Assembly: GCA_048213135.1 (NCBI GenBank)
Contig: PS015020.1
Location: forward strand, 1-51,410
DNA length: 51,410 nt
From: Reclinomonas americana ATCC 50394
Taxonomy: Eukaryota; Jakobida; Jakobea; Jakobida
Direction: 5' to 3'
Shown: in pieces, positions 24,552-39,137 of the stretch
Layout: the number at the start of each line of letters is the position of its first letter
How positions within the stretch are numbered: the first letter of the stretch is position 1
Translations under genes and position numbers: made by a program
Notes under the pieces: model-generated
Told to the model about the DNA's origin: nothing
Database searches by the model: none
Seen by the model: the letters and a program-made list of their open reading frames with translations, nothing else

Positions 24552-24834
24552 ATGAGCAGCCCATCGATGGGAAACATCTTCCAAGGTGCGAAACTTCTCG
24601 CACTCACGTTTTTCCCCCAATCTCATCATTGTTCTCACTCCCCGTCCTCCTCCTCCTTTAACAGGCATCGGCCAGACGGTGCAGGACGCCGGCTCGGTGT
24701 TCTCTGCGGGCCAGAACGCCTACAATGAGTTCTCGGCGCAGCCGCCGAACATTGGTGGCGGCCTCTCGTCGGCCGGCCAGGCCATCGCGGGCGTCGGCAC
24801 TGTCGTCAACGACCTGGAGAACTTGGGCCTCTAA
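24552..24834 (+). CDS. Small Gly/Ala-rich amphipathic protein, 67 residues
   Basis: Two exons, 24552-24585 and 24665-24834, join in frame across a GTGCGAAAC...TTTAACAG intron. The product starts MSSPSMGNIFQGIGQTVQDA and ends AIAGVGTVVNDLENLGL before a TAA stop. It is rich in Gly, Ala, Val, Ser and Gln, has no Cys, no signal peptide and no obvious membrane helix, and looks able to form amphipathic helices. A similar C-terminal exon (AVQAVGNAIQTGVDDIEGWL) occurs at 40195-40268, so this is a small family in this genome. The function is unknown. Codon use is GC-rich like the neighbouring genes and the splice sites are normal for this window. Confidence 0.6.
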
Positions 24835-26414
24835 ACAGCGCTATCTGTTTTGTGCTTTGCTGCGTGCGTCTGATTCAAAAATGAAAAGAGCCGCAACGTG
24901 CGTGTGTTGTATGTTGGGGAGCAGGAGGGGGGCCAAGGTGACACGAGGCACAAGCACGACGTGCTAGCGTTAGTCATGGGCGAAGCAAAATAACTCTCAT
25001 ACATGGCATCAATGCATTGTGCTTATTAGAAGCAACGACAACAACGACTGCCTTGCTTTGGCAGGTCTGTCTTTACGGCAGCAGCAGTCCAGGCTTCTGC
25101 TAATCGCTTGAGAGAGCGTGGTTGGATGGTGGACTGGGTGCAAGACGAGCGGGGCATACGTATCGATTGACAGAGTGCGGAGCCGAGAAGCATGTGCAGG
25201 TTGGGTGGTTCGTCGTCGCCTTGAGAACACCACAGCGACGCTTGTTAGGTTCTGTCTACACAGTGTCGCATTTTGTGTTTGTCAAATGGTGGTGGCGTCG
25301 ACGTCGCCAGCGTTTCAAGAAACGCAAAATGTGTTGTACCAAAGTGAAGCAGTGCTGGCGACGGTCGCCTTGTGAGCAAGAAACGCATTTTGTGTTTTTT
25401 CTCGTTTTGCATTCATATCCAGAAAGGAGGGAGGGAGAGAGAGAGAAAGAGAGAGGGAAGAAACACACAGGATTGTGCGCCTCNNNNNNNNNNNNNNNNN
25501 NNNNNNNNNNNNNNNNNNNNNNNNNNNNNNNNNNNNNNNNNNNNNNNNNNNNNNNNNNNNNNNNNNNNNNNNNNNNNNNNNNNNNNNNNNNNNNNNNNNN
25601 NNNNNNNNNNNNNNNNNNNNNNNNNNNNNNNNNNNNNNNNNNNNNNNNNNNNNNNNNNNNNNNNNNNNNNNNNNNNNNNNNNNNNNNNNNNNNNNNNNNN
25701 NNNNNNNNNNNNNNNNNNNNNNNNNNNNNNNNNNNNNNNNNNNNNNNNNNNNNNNNNNNNNNNNNNNNNNNNNNNNNNNNNNNNNNNNNNNNNNNNNNNN
25801 NNNNNNNNNNNNNNNNNNNNNNNNNNNNNNNNNNNNNNNNNNNNNNNNNNNNNNNNNNNNNNNNNNNNNNNNNNNNNNNNNNNNNNNNNNNNNNNNNNNN
25901 NNNNNNNNNNNNNNNNNNNNNNNNNNNNNNNNNNNNNNNNNNNNNNNNNNNNNNNNNNNNNNNNNNNNNNNNNNNNNNNNNNNNNNNNNNNNNNNNNNNN
26001 NNNNNNNNNNNNNNNNNNNNNNNNNNNNNNNNNNNNNNNNNNNNNNNNNNNNNNNNNNNNNNNNNNNNNNNNNNNNNNNNNNNNNNNNNNNNNNNNNNNN
26101 NNNNNNNNNNNNNNNNNNNNNNNNNNNNNNNNNNNNNNNNNNNNNNNNNNNNNNNNNNNNNNNNNNNNNNNNNNNNNNNNNNNNNNNNNNNNNNNNNNNN
26201 NNNNNNNNNNNNNNNNNNNNNNNNNNNNNNNNNNNNNNNNNNNNNNNNNNNNNNNNNNNNNNNNNNNNNNNNNNNNNNNNNNNNNNNNNNNNNNNNNNNN
26301 NNNNNNNNNNNNNNNNNNNNNNNNNNNNNNNNNNNNNNNNNNNNNNNNNNNNNNNNNNNNNNNNNNNNNNNNNNNNNGGAATTCTTCTGTTGGTACAAAT
26401 CGGCTTGGGGCCGC
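24835..26414. other. Intergenic region with an 894-base gap (25484-26377)
   Basis: No gene is evident in the readable parts. Frames that run through the gap exist only because the Ns do not stop translation. Part of the sequence at 25300-25400 contains the related phrases CAAGAAACGCAAAATGTG and CAAGAAACGCATTTTGTG about 60 bp apart, a small direct repeat. Confidence 0.6.
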
Positions 26415-29133
26415 TCAAGCATCAAAGTACATCTGCGACGAGAAGCAAAAAGATTAGCCACGTATGCACCAGCAACAAACACACAAACTAAAGAGACTCA
26501 CCATGTACTCCCACGGGTGCGGGCGAGTACGCAGCGAGTTGATCTCCTCGTCGAACTTCCACTCGATGTAGGCCTCAAGGAAAGCCTTGGAGAAGACACC
26601 TCCGCGGGTCAGCCACTCGTGGTCGTTGGCCAGCGCCGTCATCGACTCCTCGAGGGTGGCCGGCACACGCTTGACGCCGCGAGCCGCCGCCTCCTCCTTG
26701 CTCAGCGAGTAGAGGTTGACGTTGAGGGGCTCACCCGGGTGCACCTTGTTCTGGATGCCGTCGAGGCCGGCCATGAGGATGGCGGCGAACGACATGTAGG
26801 GGTTGGCGGTTGGGTCGGGCGTGCGGAACTCGGCGCGCACGGCCTTGGGGTTGGAGTTGGGGATGCGGATAAAGGCACTGCGGTTGCGGCTCGAGTAGGC
26901 CTGGAACACTGGCGCCTCGTAGCCGGGCACCAGGCGCTTGTACGAGTTGGTGGTCGGGTTGGTGATGGCCAACAGCGCACTGGCGTTCTTCATGATACCG
27001 CCGATAAAGTAGAGGGCCATGTCGGAGAGACCGGCGTACTTGTCGCCACGGAACAGGTTGTAGCCATCCTCACGGTGCAGCGACACGTGGGTGTGCATGC
27101 CGGAGCCGTTGTCGCCGTGCAGCGGCTTGGGCATGAAGGTGGCCGTCTTGCCGTTCTGCAGCGCGACGTTGCGCACCACGTACTTGTACCACATGACCTG
27201 CAGCGGGGGGAGAGGGGGAAAGTGAGAAGAGAGGAGAGAGAGAGAGAGAGAGAGTGGAAGAAGTCACGCACCTGATCAGCCATCAGGCGAGCCTCGTTGT
27301 ACTTCATGCCAATCTCGCACTGACCGCCGGCACCGACCTCGTGGTGCTGCGCCTCAATGGGAATGCCCAAGCTCTGCGTACAAACAATCAGACTCCTGTC
27401 CACACCAACAATTGCGAAGAAATATGCAAACGCACCTCCATCGCCAACGCCATGTCGGCACGCACGTCGCTCACGTAGTCGTTCGGCTTCACGGGGTAGT
27501 AGCCGCCCTTGACGCGCGGCTTGTAGCCGAGGTTGGGCTTGCCGCGGAAGAACTTGTTACCGGTCTCCCACGGTCCTTCCTCGGACTCGAGGGAGTACGA
27601 GGCAGAGTTCGGGCGCAGCTCGTACGAGACGCCTGTGGGGTGGGGGTGAGGGGTGAGAGAGGCGTTGTAGCACACAATGGCAGGAAATGTCAACGCACCG
27701 TCAAAGACAAAGAACTCGGCCTCGGGTCCCACGTTGAAGAAGGTGGCAATGCCGGTCGACTGCAAGTATTTGTGCGCACGGTCCAAAATGAACCGTGGAT
27801 CGCGGTCGTACGGCGTGCCATCGGGGTTGTTGATCGAGCTGCGAACAACGATCAGAAGGGAGAAGGGTCAGGGAAAGAAGGAAAGCGAAACGCAACCAAG
27901 TGAACGAGACGGTCTTCTCCTTGTGGAACGGGTCCACAGCGGCGGTCTTGGCGTCAGGCACCAACACCATGTCCGAGTTCTCAATGCCCTGTGTGGAGAG
28001 GGAAAGAGAGTAAGAATGCATGATTACGAGCAAGAGCAGATACAACAGCAGCTTTGTCAGAACAGATGAATGAAGAGAATCACAGAGAACAGGAAAAGTG
28101 ATGATCGGCAAGCCATGCACAGAACGCGTAGAGACGTAGACAGTATACATGAGAGAACAGCAGCATGGTCGAACGTACAGTATAATGTGAAGAGGATCAC
28201 AAAGAACAGCAATGAGTAAATCACATGCAGAGATAGAAGGGGAAGCGTACAAAGTGAAAAACGGCAAGCCATGCACAAAGATGGTGTACAAGAGAGAGCA
28301 GCAGCTTGTTGAGGATAGACGATGGGTGAAAAGGATCACAGAGAACAGCGATGTTGCGACAGAAGGGGGGAAAAGGGTGCAGAGTGAAAAACGGCAAGCC
28401 ATGCACAGAACGCGTAGAGACGAAGACGACGTTCAAAGTATGCAACACAAGACACGTGCAGAGACACAAAGGCAAGAATGCAGCAGCAAGTCCATGCGAC
28501 TGCACCCAAGAAAGCATGAAACACAATACGGGAGACGGAACAACTCAATACAGGAAAATCTTCATCACACACCACACCCAGCACAGCCCGCTCACGATGC
28601 AGCGTCCCACTCGCAGCCACCCAGACACACAACAAATAAACAAAGAGAGAAGTGCAAGACAACCCTCACGCACCTCCCAGCAGCGAATGGAGGAACCATC
28701 GAATCCGAGTCCGTTGGCAAACAGCGACTCCGAGAGGTTGCTGGCCACCGGCACACCCAAGTGCTGCCACGTGCCAAACATGTCGACAAACTTGAAGTCG
28801 AGCATCTTCGCACCTGCGAATAATGTAATCAATCAGCAACCGCGTCCAAAAAGACACATAGCAAGCGACCCGAAAAAGGGAGAGTCNNNNNNNNNNNNNN
28901 NNNNNNTCTCACCAGAGGAGCGCACATAGTCGACGGCCTGCGCCGGCGTAAAGTCCTTGTGCAGCTTGTTGGTGTTCCACTGAGAGAGAGAGGAGGATGT
29001 GTGAGAGTGCGCGCGGGAAAACCATAGACAGTAAGACACACACACACACCTGCAGGTTGAGCTGCGGGAGAGTGGTGATGGAGCGCGCTCGGGTCGCGGT
29101 GAGACCCAGGCGGCGAGACAAGTGGCCGAGCAT
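26415..29133 (-). CDS. Type I glutamine synthetase (bacterial GlnA class) with a possible mitochondrial presequence
   Basis: The enzyme makes glutamine from glutamate, ammonium and ATP. The ATG at 29133 gives [20 protein letters not shown], an Arg/Ser-rich, acid-free start typical of mitochondrial presequences. Then come [152 protein letters not shown] and NRSAFIRIP. These are the latch, metal-binding and nucleotide-binding blocks of GSI rather than the eukaryotic GSII. The NLYSLSKEE stretch keeps the Tyr that bacteria adenylylate. The last exon is tiny: EYM is spliced to MYFDA and stop at 26415. About nine introns; one at about 28000-28670 contains a repeat array and one contains a 20-N gap. 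The multi-intron structure argues against bacterial contamination. Confidence 0.9.
28095..28425. repeat. Tandem array in a glutamine synthetase intron
   Basis: Three copies of a core, CGGCAAGCCATGCACAGAAC, occur near 28106, 28262 and 28392, so the period is 130-156 bp. Copies 1 and 3 also share GCGTAGAGACG. A second shared phrase, GATCACAGAGAACAGCNATG, precedes the core. Confidence 0.8.
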
Positions 29134-29604
29134 TCTGTGCGCGTGCGAGAGAAGGTGTGGGTGAGACATGTCGCAACAAAAGGCGGAGAAATACAACACA
29201 AAAAAAGAGAGGAGAGTCTTGTTGTGCGTGTGTGAGGGGGGAGAGTCGCGGCACAAGTGTTCGCCGCACACGCATGAGTGACAGCAGACACACAGAGAAA
29301 GAAGGGACATGCAGGAGGTGACTTTCTTTGTTGCGTTGTGTGTCTTGTGCGCTCTTCTCACCGTGAAAGCGCGAAACGAAAGCACAAACAAAAATGCGGC
29401 GCCAAAAACCGACGTTGCGTGATATCTCTCTTTGATTATCGTGTGGTGCGAGAGGAGACGAGGTGGTCTTGTTTGCGGGGGGTGCAGGGAGGGAGAGAGA
29501 GGGGGGAGGGGGAGGGGGAAGGAAGAGGGAAGGAGAAAGGGGGAAGAGAGGGGAGAACGGGAAGAGATTTGCGACTGCCATCGGAAAAATCGGTGGTGGA
29601 GAGG

Positions 29605-29685
<81 letters not shown>

Positions 29686-31100
29686 NNNNNNNNNNNNNNN
29701 NNNNNNNNNNNNNNNNNNNNNNNNNNNNNNNNNNNNNNNNNNNNNNNNNNNNNNNNNNNNNNNNNNNNNNNNNNNNNNNNNNNNNNNNNNNNNNNNNNNN
29801 NNNNNNNNNNNNNNNNNNNNNNNNNNNNNNNNNNNNNNNNNNNNNNNNNNNNNNNNNNNNNNNNNNNNNNNNNNNNNNNNNNNNNNNNNNNNNNNNNNNN
29901 NNNNNNNNNNNNNNNNNNNNNNNNNNNNNNNNNNNNNNNNNNNNNNNNNNNNNNNNNNNNNNNNNNNNNNNNNNNNNNNNNNNNNNNNNNNNNNNNNNNN
30001 NNNNNNNNNNNNNNNNNNNNNNNNNNNNNNNNNNNNNNNNNNNNNNNNNNNNNNNCAAAGGGCGAGACAGTGCATGGCGAAGAACGATGACCATGGCAAT
30101 GAGAGTTGTCTCTTCGTGTCGTACGCCTCTACATGCAGCGAGCGAGTTGACGAAAGAGAGAGGAGAGCGAGAGTTGCTTTGAAAGAGTGCAAAGCAGCGA
30201 CAACTGTGGCACAGAGGGAGCACGACACGGCCGTGTTTCGTTCAAGCATTTCGTATGCTCTCCAGCTGGTGCGCAGCACAGTGCATTGTGGTTCTCTTGG
30301 GCTCTGCTTCGGCCAGTCCGTCAACTCTCCACGTGTATCACGAGACACGGAAGACAGAGCACGCAGACAACACACGGCTGACAGATGTCGGGGCCGGCCG
30401 TGAACCGACAAGCGACAGACACGAGCAATCACGGCGACGCCCACCACGGCCACGCACACAGAGAGATACACAGATGTGCGTGTCTCGTGGAGGTCCACTT
30501 CGGCGACGAGAGACAGAGCGAGAGGGAGAGAGAGCTCGCATGCGAGCATCGACTCTGCATGATTGAGAGAGAGAGAGAGATGAACCACAACCAAGTCGAT
30601 CGCATCGCAGCAGGAGACGAGATGGGTGACAACAAGTGCACCAGGCCAACGCTCAGCCACACGCACACACAGAGAGAGAAGGGGGGAGAGAGCGATCTCG
30701 ACAACTGCCCACTGCTGCAATCCGACACTACTCACCGCAAAACAGAGATGTCAACAAAATAAAGAGTGCGATGCAGATGCACACGCGCGCGTGTGTGTGC
30801 GTGTGCGTGTCAAAAAGAAGTCTAACAGGGAGGCGAAGAAGAAGAGCAGTGCAGAACTGTGTCTTGCAACTTGTCTGCGCGCGTAAATCGTGCAAATCTA
30901 CCGTTTTTCGTCGAGATAGATTCTCAACTGATGGACTTGCTGTTCCCGCCCCAACCCATCCGTCGCTCATTGCGGGCCCCCATCCACCACACCACACCAC
31001 TTGCACACTTGCACACAAAGCAATGCTGCGCACACTCCGAAAACTTTTTTCGAACGCCCATCCATTCTCATCCATCTGTGATAGTGTTTTCATTCAGCAT
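29134..31100. other. Intergenic region with GA repeat and a 370-base gap
   Basis: No exon is supported here. The sequence upstream of glutamine synthetase is purine-rich on the plus strand, with an uninterrupted GA tract of about 75 bp (29607-29681) against the gap at 29686-30055. CA and GA clusters recur at 30550-30690 and 30780-30800. It must contain the glutamine synthetase promoter and the SPATA20-like 3' end. Confidence 0.5.
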
Positions 31101-34100
31101 CTATCCTACGCGCTCAGCAGCACTCTCGCCCATCGCCAGCGACTGTGCCTCCACCAGCTGTCGCACCAGGTCTTCGGGCTGTGAGCAACGCATGTCAGTC
31201 CGCCGATCAGCAGTACCCAATCATTCCTCTCGCCCGCACCTTGTCCACTGGCGGCTGGCACGTCTGTTCACGGCAGACAAAGGCGCGCGGCTTGTCGGCC
31301 GGTGATTCGCGCACGTACGCTTGCAGCTCATCGCCACTCTGTCGACGGCGGTCACACACGACGATCGGGATGATGAGAAAAGACGAGAGGACGCAACTGT
31401 GGAGTTGGCGAGGAGCCACTCGGTGCCATCGGAGCGATCCAGACGCAGCAAGTACCGGTGTGGCAGGTAGACCGAGTTGGCCGCCTGGTGGCACGCCGGT
31501 GAGTGGCGATTGCAACGCAGCAGGGGAGCACGCAAATGCTGTCAACCAACCGTGATCATGGCACTGTTGAGTGACAGCACCTGCTGCCCGTCTTCGGCCT
31601 CAACGAGTACGATGCGAACCGGCAATGCAGTGAGCGCCAGTAGACCGCACAGCATGAGCGGCAGCGAGTGCGGGACCTCTCTGCAGGTGGCTTTTTCAGT
31701 CACACAAAAGAGCACGCGGTTCCAACAGCTTGTGTCTCGCTCACCGCAGCTGGCCAATCACCGTGCCGACTGTGGCCTGTGCCATCGATTCAAAGTTGGT
31801 GTTGGCAATGTCTGGCGTGAATCGATTCTCCCCGAGCAACCACTTGAAGCGAGTGAGGTTGAGCACGCTGACCGAGTTGGGCGACGGTTCGGCGCCATCT
31901 GCCAAAGTGATAGAATGAACGAAACGAAGACTGTGCCCGCCGCGCAAGCACAGAGGAACGCACCGTACGTATCCTTCAAGCGCAGAATCAGGTGCGGATC
32001 GGAGCCGGCAGCATCAAAGTAGCCACCCACATCGCCGGACGACGCAGAGCAATCGTAGAACAGTCGATTTTGCGTGTGCTGCAAGTTGAGTGCCATCTGC
32101 GCGCGAGAGAGAGCGAGTGAGTGCACGTTGTTCCCAGTGGAAACACCACAATATAGAATTCACCTCCAAGTGCTCAACCTCTCCCGACACCTCGTACAGG
32201 TCCAACAGTCCAGCAACTGCAATCGCGTGAGTGAGACAAAGGAGGTTCATTCTCCAAGACGGACTACGCACTGAAGAATGCATAATCGGCAGCGAATCCC
32301 GGGATGGAGGACCGCTCCTCGCCGCGGAACGAGCGCCACAGCGTGTTGGATGCACTCTCGAACAGGTGCATTCGCACGAAACGCACCAGTCGTGATGCGC
32401 GTTCCAAGTACACGTGGTCTCCTGCACCCAAGAGGTGAGCACACACACACTCCTTAGCCAAGGATTGTGAAGCATCGCACCCACTGACCGAGTACGCCAT
32501 ACGCCTTGGCCAGCGCGGACAGCCACAGACCATTCCACGCCGTGACGCACTTGTCGTCGAGATGGGGACGCGGGCGCGATGACCGCGCCTCCAACAGCTT
32601 GCGCTTGGCGCTTTTCAGCAGCTCCACCACGTGCTCCTCCTGTCACGTACTCATGAGAAAGTGAGAGGCGAGTGGAGAAGCTGCTGACGCACATACGAGT
32701 TCATCTTGTCGGCCACTTCGCTGTCGGTGAGGTGGCGGCACAAGCAGTTCAGACCGCGCATCTCGTGGTGCGGATCGGAGCGTGGACGAATGTTGCCACC
32801 GACTTGCACACCGCAGGCGGCGGAGAAGGCCTCGCACTCTTCGGCAGTGAGCAGGGACTCAATCTCGCGAGCGTCCCACAAGTAGAATGCGCCCTCTTTC
32901 TGCGCAGCAATAGAGTGAGCACGGGCGGGCGGCGGGAGTGGACGAGTAACTCTTGGCACGGTACCTTTTCGCCGCCCGGTGAGACAGCCGAGTCGGCGTC
33001 CTCGGCCGAGTACACGCCACCAAAGGGGTGTGTCATGTCACGCTCGACGTATTCCAGAGTTTCGCGAGCCACTGCGGAGTCGGGGAGAAGAGGGGAAGAT
33101 GGGGGAAAGGGATGAGAAGAAGGGAGAAGAAATGGAAGAAGTGAAGTGAAGAGGAGTACAGGAGAACTGAAACAAGAATGGATCAACAGGCATGAGAGAT
33201 AGAGAGGTACAATGGGGAAGGAAATGAAAGTTGGGAAGTAGAAAAGGGCAGGAGAAAGACGAACAACAGCAGGAGGTCTCACAGCGAAAGAGAGAGCGTT
33301 GCAAGCACCTTTGAAAAGGGAGAAGGATAATAGCAGGCGGTCTCACAGCGAACGAGAGAAAGAGTGCTGAAAGCGCCCACTTGAAAAGAGACAGAAGAAT
33401 ACAGTAGGAGGGAGCTGAGAAAGTAGAGACGGCACTCTGGTCATGCAGAGAGAGGGCATGGAGAAGTAGAGAGTGGTGGTGGCAGGTCGCAGCAACAAGA
33501 ACAACTGCAGGTAATCTCACGGCAAGCAAGAGAAAGAGTGTTTAAAGCAACCACTTGAAAAGGGACAGAAGAAATCAGAAGGAGAGAGCGGAGAGAGTGG
33601 AAAGGGCATGCTGGTCAACAAGGACAACTGCAGGTGATCTCACAGCGAACTAAAGAAAGAGTGAAGCACGCCTCTTGAAATGGGGAAGAAAATATCATCA
33701 TTGGGAGCCTGAGAGAGTAGCAAGGGCATACAGGGTCACCACAATTCGTTCATCAACAAACATGCAACAGCTGTCTTGTTGACCAAGTGCAACCATATTC
33801 AAAACATCGACACAAACACCAGTCTTGAGGGCAGTGGTAGGTTTCTTGTGTGTGTTCGCTCTCGGAGCACCCACTTCTCCACTCATACCGCACTCACCAC
33901 GTGCAAAGTACTCGTTCTTGGTGAGCAAGTATGCGTCTAGGTAAGCGCACACAAGCTGCGCTTGGTCGTACATCACTGATCGACACACGAGAAAACGTCA
34001 GTGAGTTTCTCCGACAAACCCCCCCAACCACCAAGCATCATCAGTAAACTCTTTTCAAAGTGCGGCACATGCCAGTACTCGTCCACGGAGTAGCGATGGA

Positions 34101-36312
34101 ACCCACCACCTGCAGTGTGCCGAATGGTGAGTGTACAGCCCACCAAGACATCCCTCTCTCCAGCACGCACCAAGATGGTCGTACACGCCGCCACGGGCCA
34201 TGCACTCGAGCGTGTGCGTCACCATCTGCAAGGCAGTGTGTCGACGGCGCCTATCTGCACCGCCAGAAGTGGAGAGGTGAGCCACTCCGGACTCGCCACG
34301 CAAGTCACAACAACGATGATGTGCTCACCTCCGCCGAGACCAATGGCATGTGCCTGCATGAGGAACTGGAGTTCCACAGGGCGAGGGAACTTGGGTGAAC
34401 GCGAGAAGCCACCACGCGCCTCGTCGTATTGAGCAGCAAACAGGCGAACGCACGACCTGCAAAGTCGAGTGAGTGCGAAGCACAGCAGCGTGCGCACGTA
34501 TTTTGCTGTCGCTCAACTCGGCAATCTGGCGGCCCTGCCGCAGCATGGATTCGGCGGCTTTCTCGCCCAACTCGGAGCCATGCTGGTCCTGTTTCAATGC
34601 GTCGAGGACTTGCTGACTCTGTGAAATCTGGGAGGAGAGGGGGAAGCGATGAAGAGAGGGCAGGAAGAAGAGGCCGACGGGAATGTTTTTCGCAACAAGT
34701 TCATCGCGACTGGTGCGCCACACAGCAGCCTGCAAGATGGGGTGAGGACGGTGAACAAGGAAGCGCTCACTGCATGCAGCCGAATATCACTCACCAGGTT
34801 ACGCAGCACACGTGGCAGGCCGGGCCGTCCACTGCGATCGTCGGGTGGTAGGTACGTCACTGCGCAGAGGAGGGAAAGAAACATGAGTGATCTCGACTCC
34901 GAACGAGAGAGTCACCCGAAGACGCACTTGCCACCAGCGGTTTCAGATCGGGAGTGAGGAATGCATTCAGTGGCCATCCACCAGAGCCAGTGGTCGCTTG
35001 CAGGAATCGCTGCGGATGTGCATGAGGAGGGCATGAAAAATGGAATCGTGCTCTGCATCGACGACGGCCAAACCATGTAGACCGCGTCGACATCAGGGCG
35101 TTCCTGTGCGGTGGAGGAGGAGTTGGTGAGAAGGAGAAAATTGAAGGGGGATGGAACAGAACAACAGTGACCTCGAGTAGAAGAAGCAACGAAGCAGGGA
35201 GGGAAAAGCGAGGTGAGACAACAGTCATTTTGAATCAGGAGAAGGAAGACTACCTGCTGACTGTCGGCAATCGCAGACTGCAGAAAAGCAATGCAGTGCA
35301 GTGCGGAGGCAAGGTACAACAGCAGACACGCGAAGCAGAGAAAGAGAAAGGACGGAAGACAAAATTACAACCCCGAGACAACAATTGCTTCGGTTCACGA
35401 CGAAATGGAGGACACTGAGGAAACTGTCGGCAACCACAGGATGCAGATAAGCAATGCAGTGGAGTGCACAAGGAAGTCTACATGTGCACCAGTGATGTAG
35501 TGTCATTGAAGCAGCGGGGCTGAGATGGAATGAAGAAAAAACCACAACAGTTGCACGAGTAGAGATCACTGAGGAGACTGTCGACGACAACAGGCCGCAG
35601 ATCGGCAATGCAGTGAAGTGCGAAGACAAGCTATAACAACAGACACTTCGAAGCAGAGACAAAGAGAGAGGAGAAGACAGGAAACTCACGAGGCGCCTCT
35701 GAACCCACAAAACGTGGAGTCCTTATACAGTCATTGATTTTGCTGCACTCTTCTTCCATCGAATCCCGACTTCTCCTCTCCGCGTCCCAGCCATGATGCC
35801 CGCCACTTACCTCCCGATCGACCTTGATGCTCACAAAGTCCTTGTTGAGGATGGCGGCAATGGCCGGATTCTCAAACGATTCTCGCTCCATGACCTGCCA
35901 CTGCAGTCAGATCGCTTTCCCCCGCCGAGAGAGAGAGAGAGAGAGAGAGATAGAGAGTCGCACCACGGAACGCAACGTGACACCAATGACACGTGCTGTA
36001 GCCGATCGACAGGAAGATCAGGCAGTCACGCTCGCTGGCTTCGCGAATGGCTTCGGGCGACCACGGAAGCCAGTTGACTGCGTGGAGGGCCCGGGGTTAA
36101 CGAGCGTGCCTCTCCTCACAGAGAGGATGATGTGAGGCAAGACCTGGGTTATGAGCGTGCTGCAAGAGGTACGGGCTCTTCTCGTCGATGAGTGCGTTGG
36201 TGAACTTGTCGCCGGGCGACCGATTGCGAAACACCGAGGCTTCGGAGCGACCGGAGGAGAGCGGAGGTCGACTGGGAGCCGGTGAGGAGGGAGAGGAGGA
36301 GGAGGAGGCCAT
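31101..36312 (-). CDS. SPATA20/YyaL family protein: thioredoxin-like domain plus six-hairpin (alpha/alpha) domain
   Basis: This family joins an N-terminal thioredoxin-like fold to a six-hairpin glycosidase-like barrel; its biochemical role is poorly known. The ATG at 36312 gives a Ser/Pro-rich leader, then [39 protein letters not shown] with the CxxC pair, [18 protein letters not shown] and SIKVDRE, all standard for the family. Later exons include [111 protein letters not shown]-like sequence near 32490-32560, [12 protein letters not shown] and [15 protein letters not shown]. The last exon encodes [18 protein letters not shown] and stops at 31101. Two introns are unusually long (about 33065-33905 and 35105-35812) and filled with private tandem arrays. 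The Ser-rich leader shows no clear targeting signal. Confidence 0.87.
33260..33700. repeat. Tandem array in a SPATA20-like intron (first)
   Basis: Four copies of the core GGTNATCTCACAGCGAANNAG occur near 33271, 33335, 33506 and 33628. Most are followed by AGAAAGAGTG and by CACTTGAAAAGGGACAGAAG. Spacing is irregular (64-171 bp). On the gene strand each core reads as a donor-like GTGAGAT followed closely by an acceptor-like CTGCAG. Confidence 0.75.
35240..35660. repeat. Tandem array in a SPATA20-like intron (second)
   Basis: Three copies of a unit about 155-160 bp long begin near 35260, 35423 and 35577. The common core is ACTGTCGGCAANCNCAG followed within 20 bp by AGCAATGCAGTGNAGTGC. Copies 1 and 3 also share ACAACAGCAGACAC-type and GAAGCAGAGA phrases. 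The unit is unrelated to the array in the other intron of this gene. Confidence 0.75.
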
Positions 36313-36619
36313 GAGGTGGCGTGCAGGCGTGTGAGTGACTGCGTGCACGCACAAGGGGAGTCAGATGAGTGTGCCTGGATTCTCCTGTCGGCACAACTTC
36401 ATCACGACGGCTCACCGACGTGTGGTAATCGGTGGGAGAGAGGGAGAAGACGAAGAAGCATACGAGGGGAGAGGGAGGGAGAGGGAGAGAGGAAGCGCAC
36501 TCGCTCTTCGGAGATCGACTTGTCCTGTTCGAAGCTTCGGAGAAAACGTCGTCGTTGTCAGTTCTCCTGCTACGTAGTGATTGCGCCGACCCACGTCCAT
36601 TCTACATCGATTTTTCACT
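36313..36619. other. Short intergenic spacer between TTC1-like and SPATA20-like genes
   Basis: 307 bp separate the TTC1-like stop from the SPATA20-like ATG, both genes being on the minus strand. It includes a GA-rich segment near 36440-36500. No further gene is seen. Confidence 0.55.

Positions 36620-39137
<2,518 letters not shown>

Noticed and set aside
25122-27275. A 717-residue plus-strand frame across the gap
   Set aside because: Its right part is antisense to glutamine synthetase and the middle is 894 Ns.
26415-29133. Bacterial contamination suggested by the GlnA-class enzyme
   Set aside because: The gene is split by about nine introns with the same donor style (including GTTGCGT) as its neighbours, so it belongs to this genome.
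29278-30735. Long Arg-Glu and Ser-Leu frames around the GA repeats
   Set aside because: Alternating dinucleotide repeats give open frames in all phases, and the Ns extend them; no homology or splice structure supports them.
33260-35660. CRISPR-like spacing of repeated cores
   Set aside because: Units are diverged, spacing is irregular, and they sit inside introns of a eukaryotic gene; these are degenerate tandem repeats.
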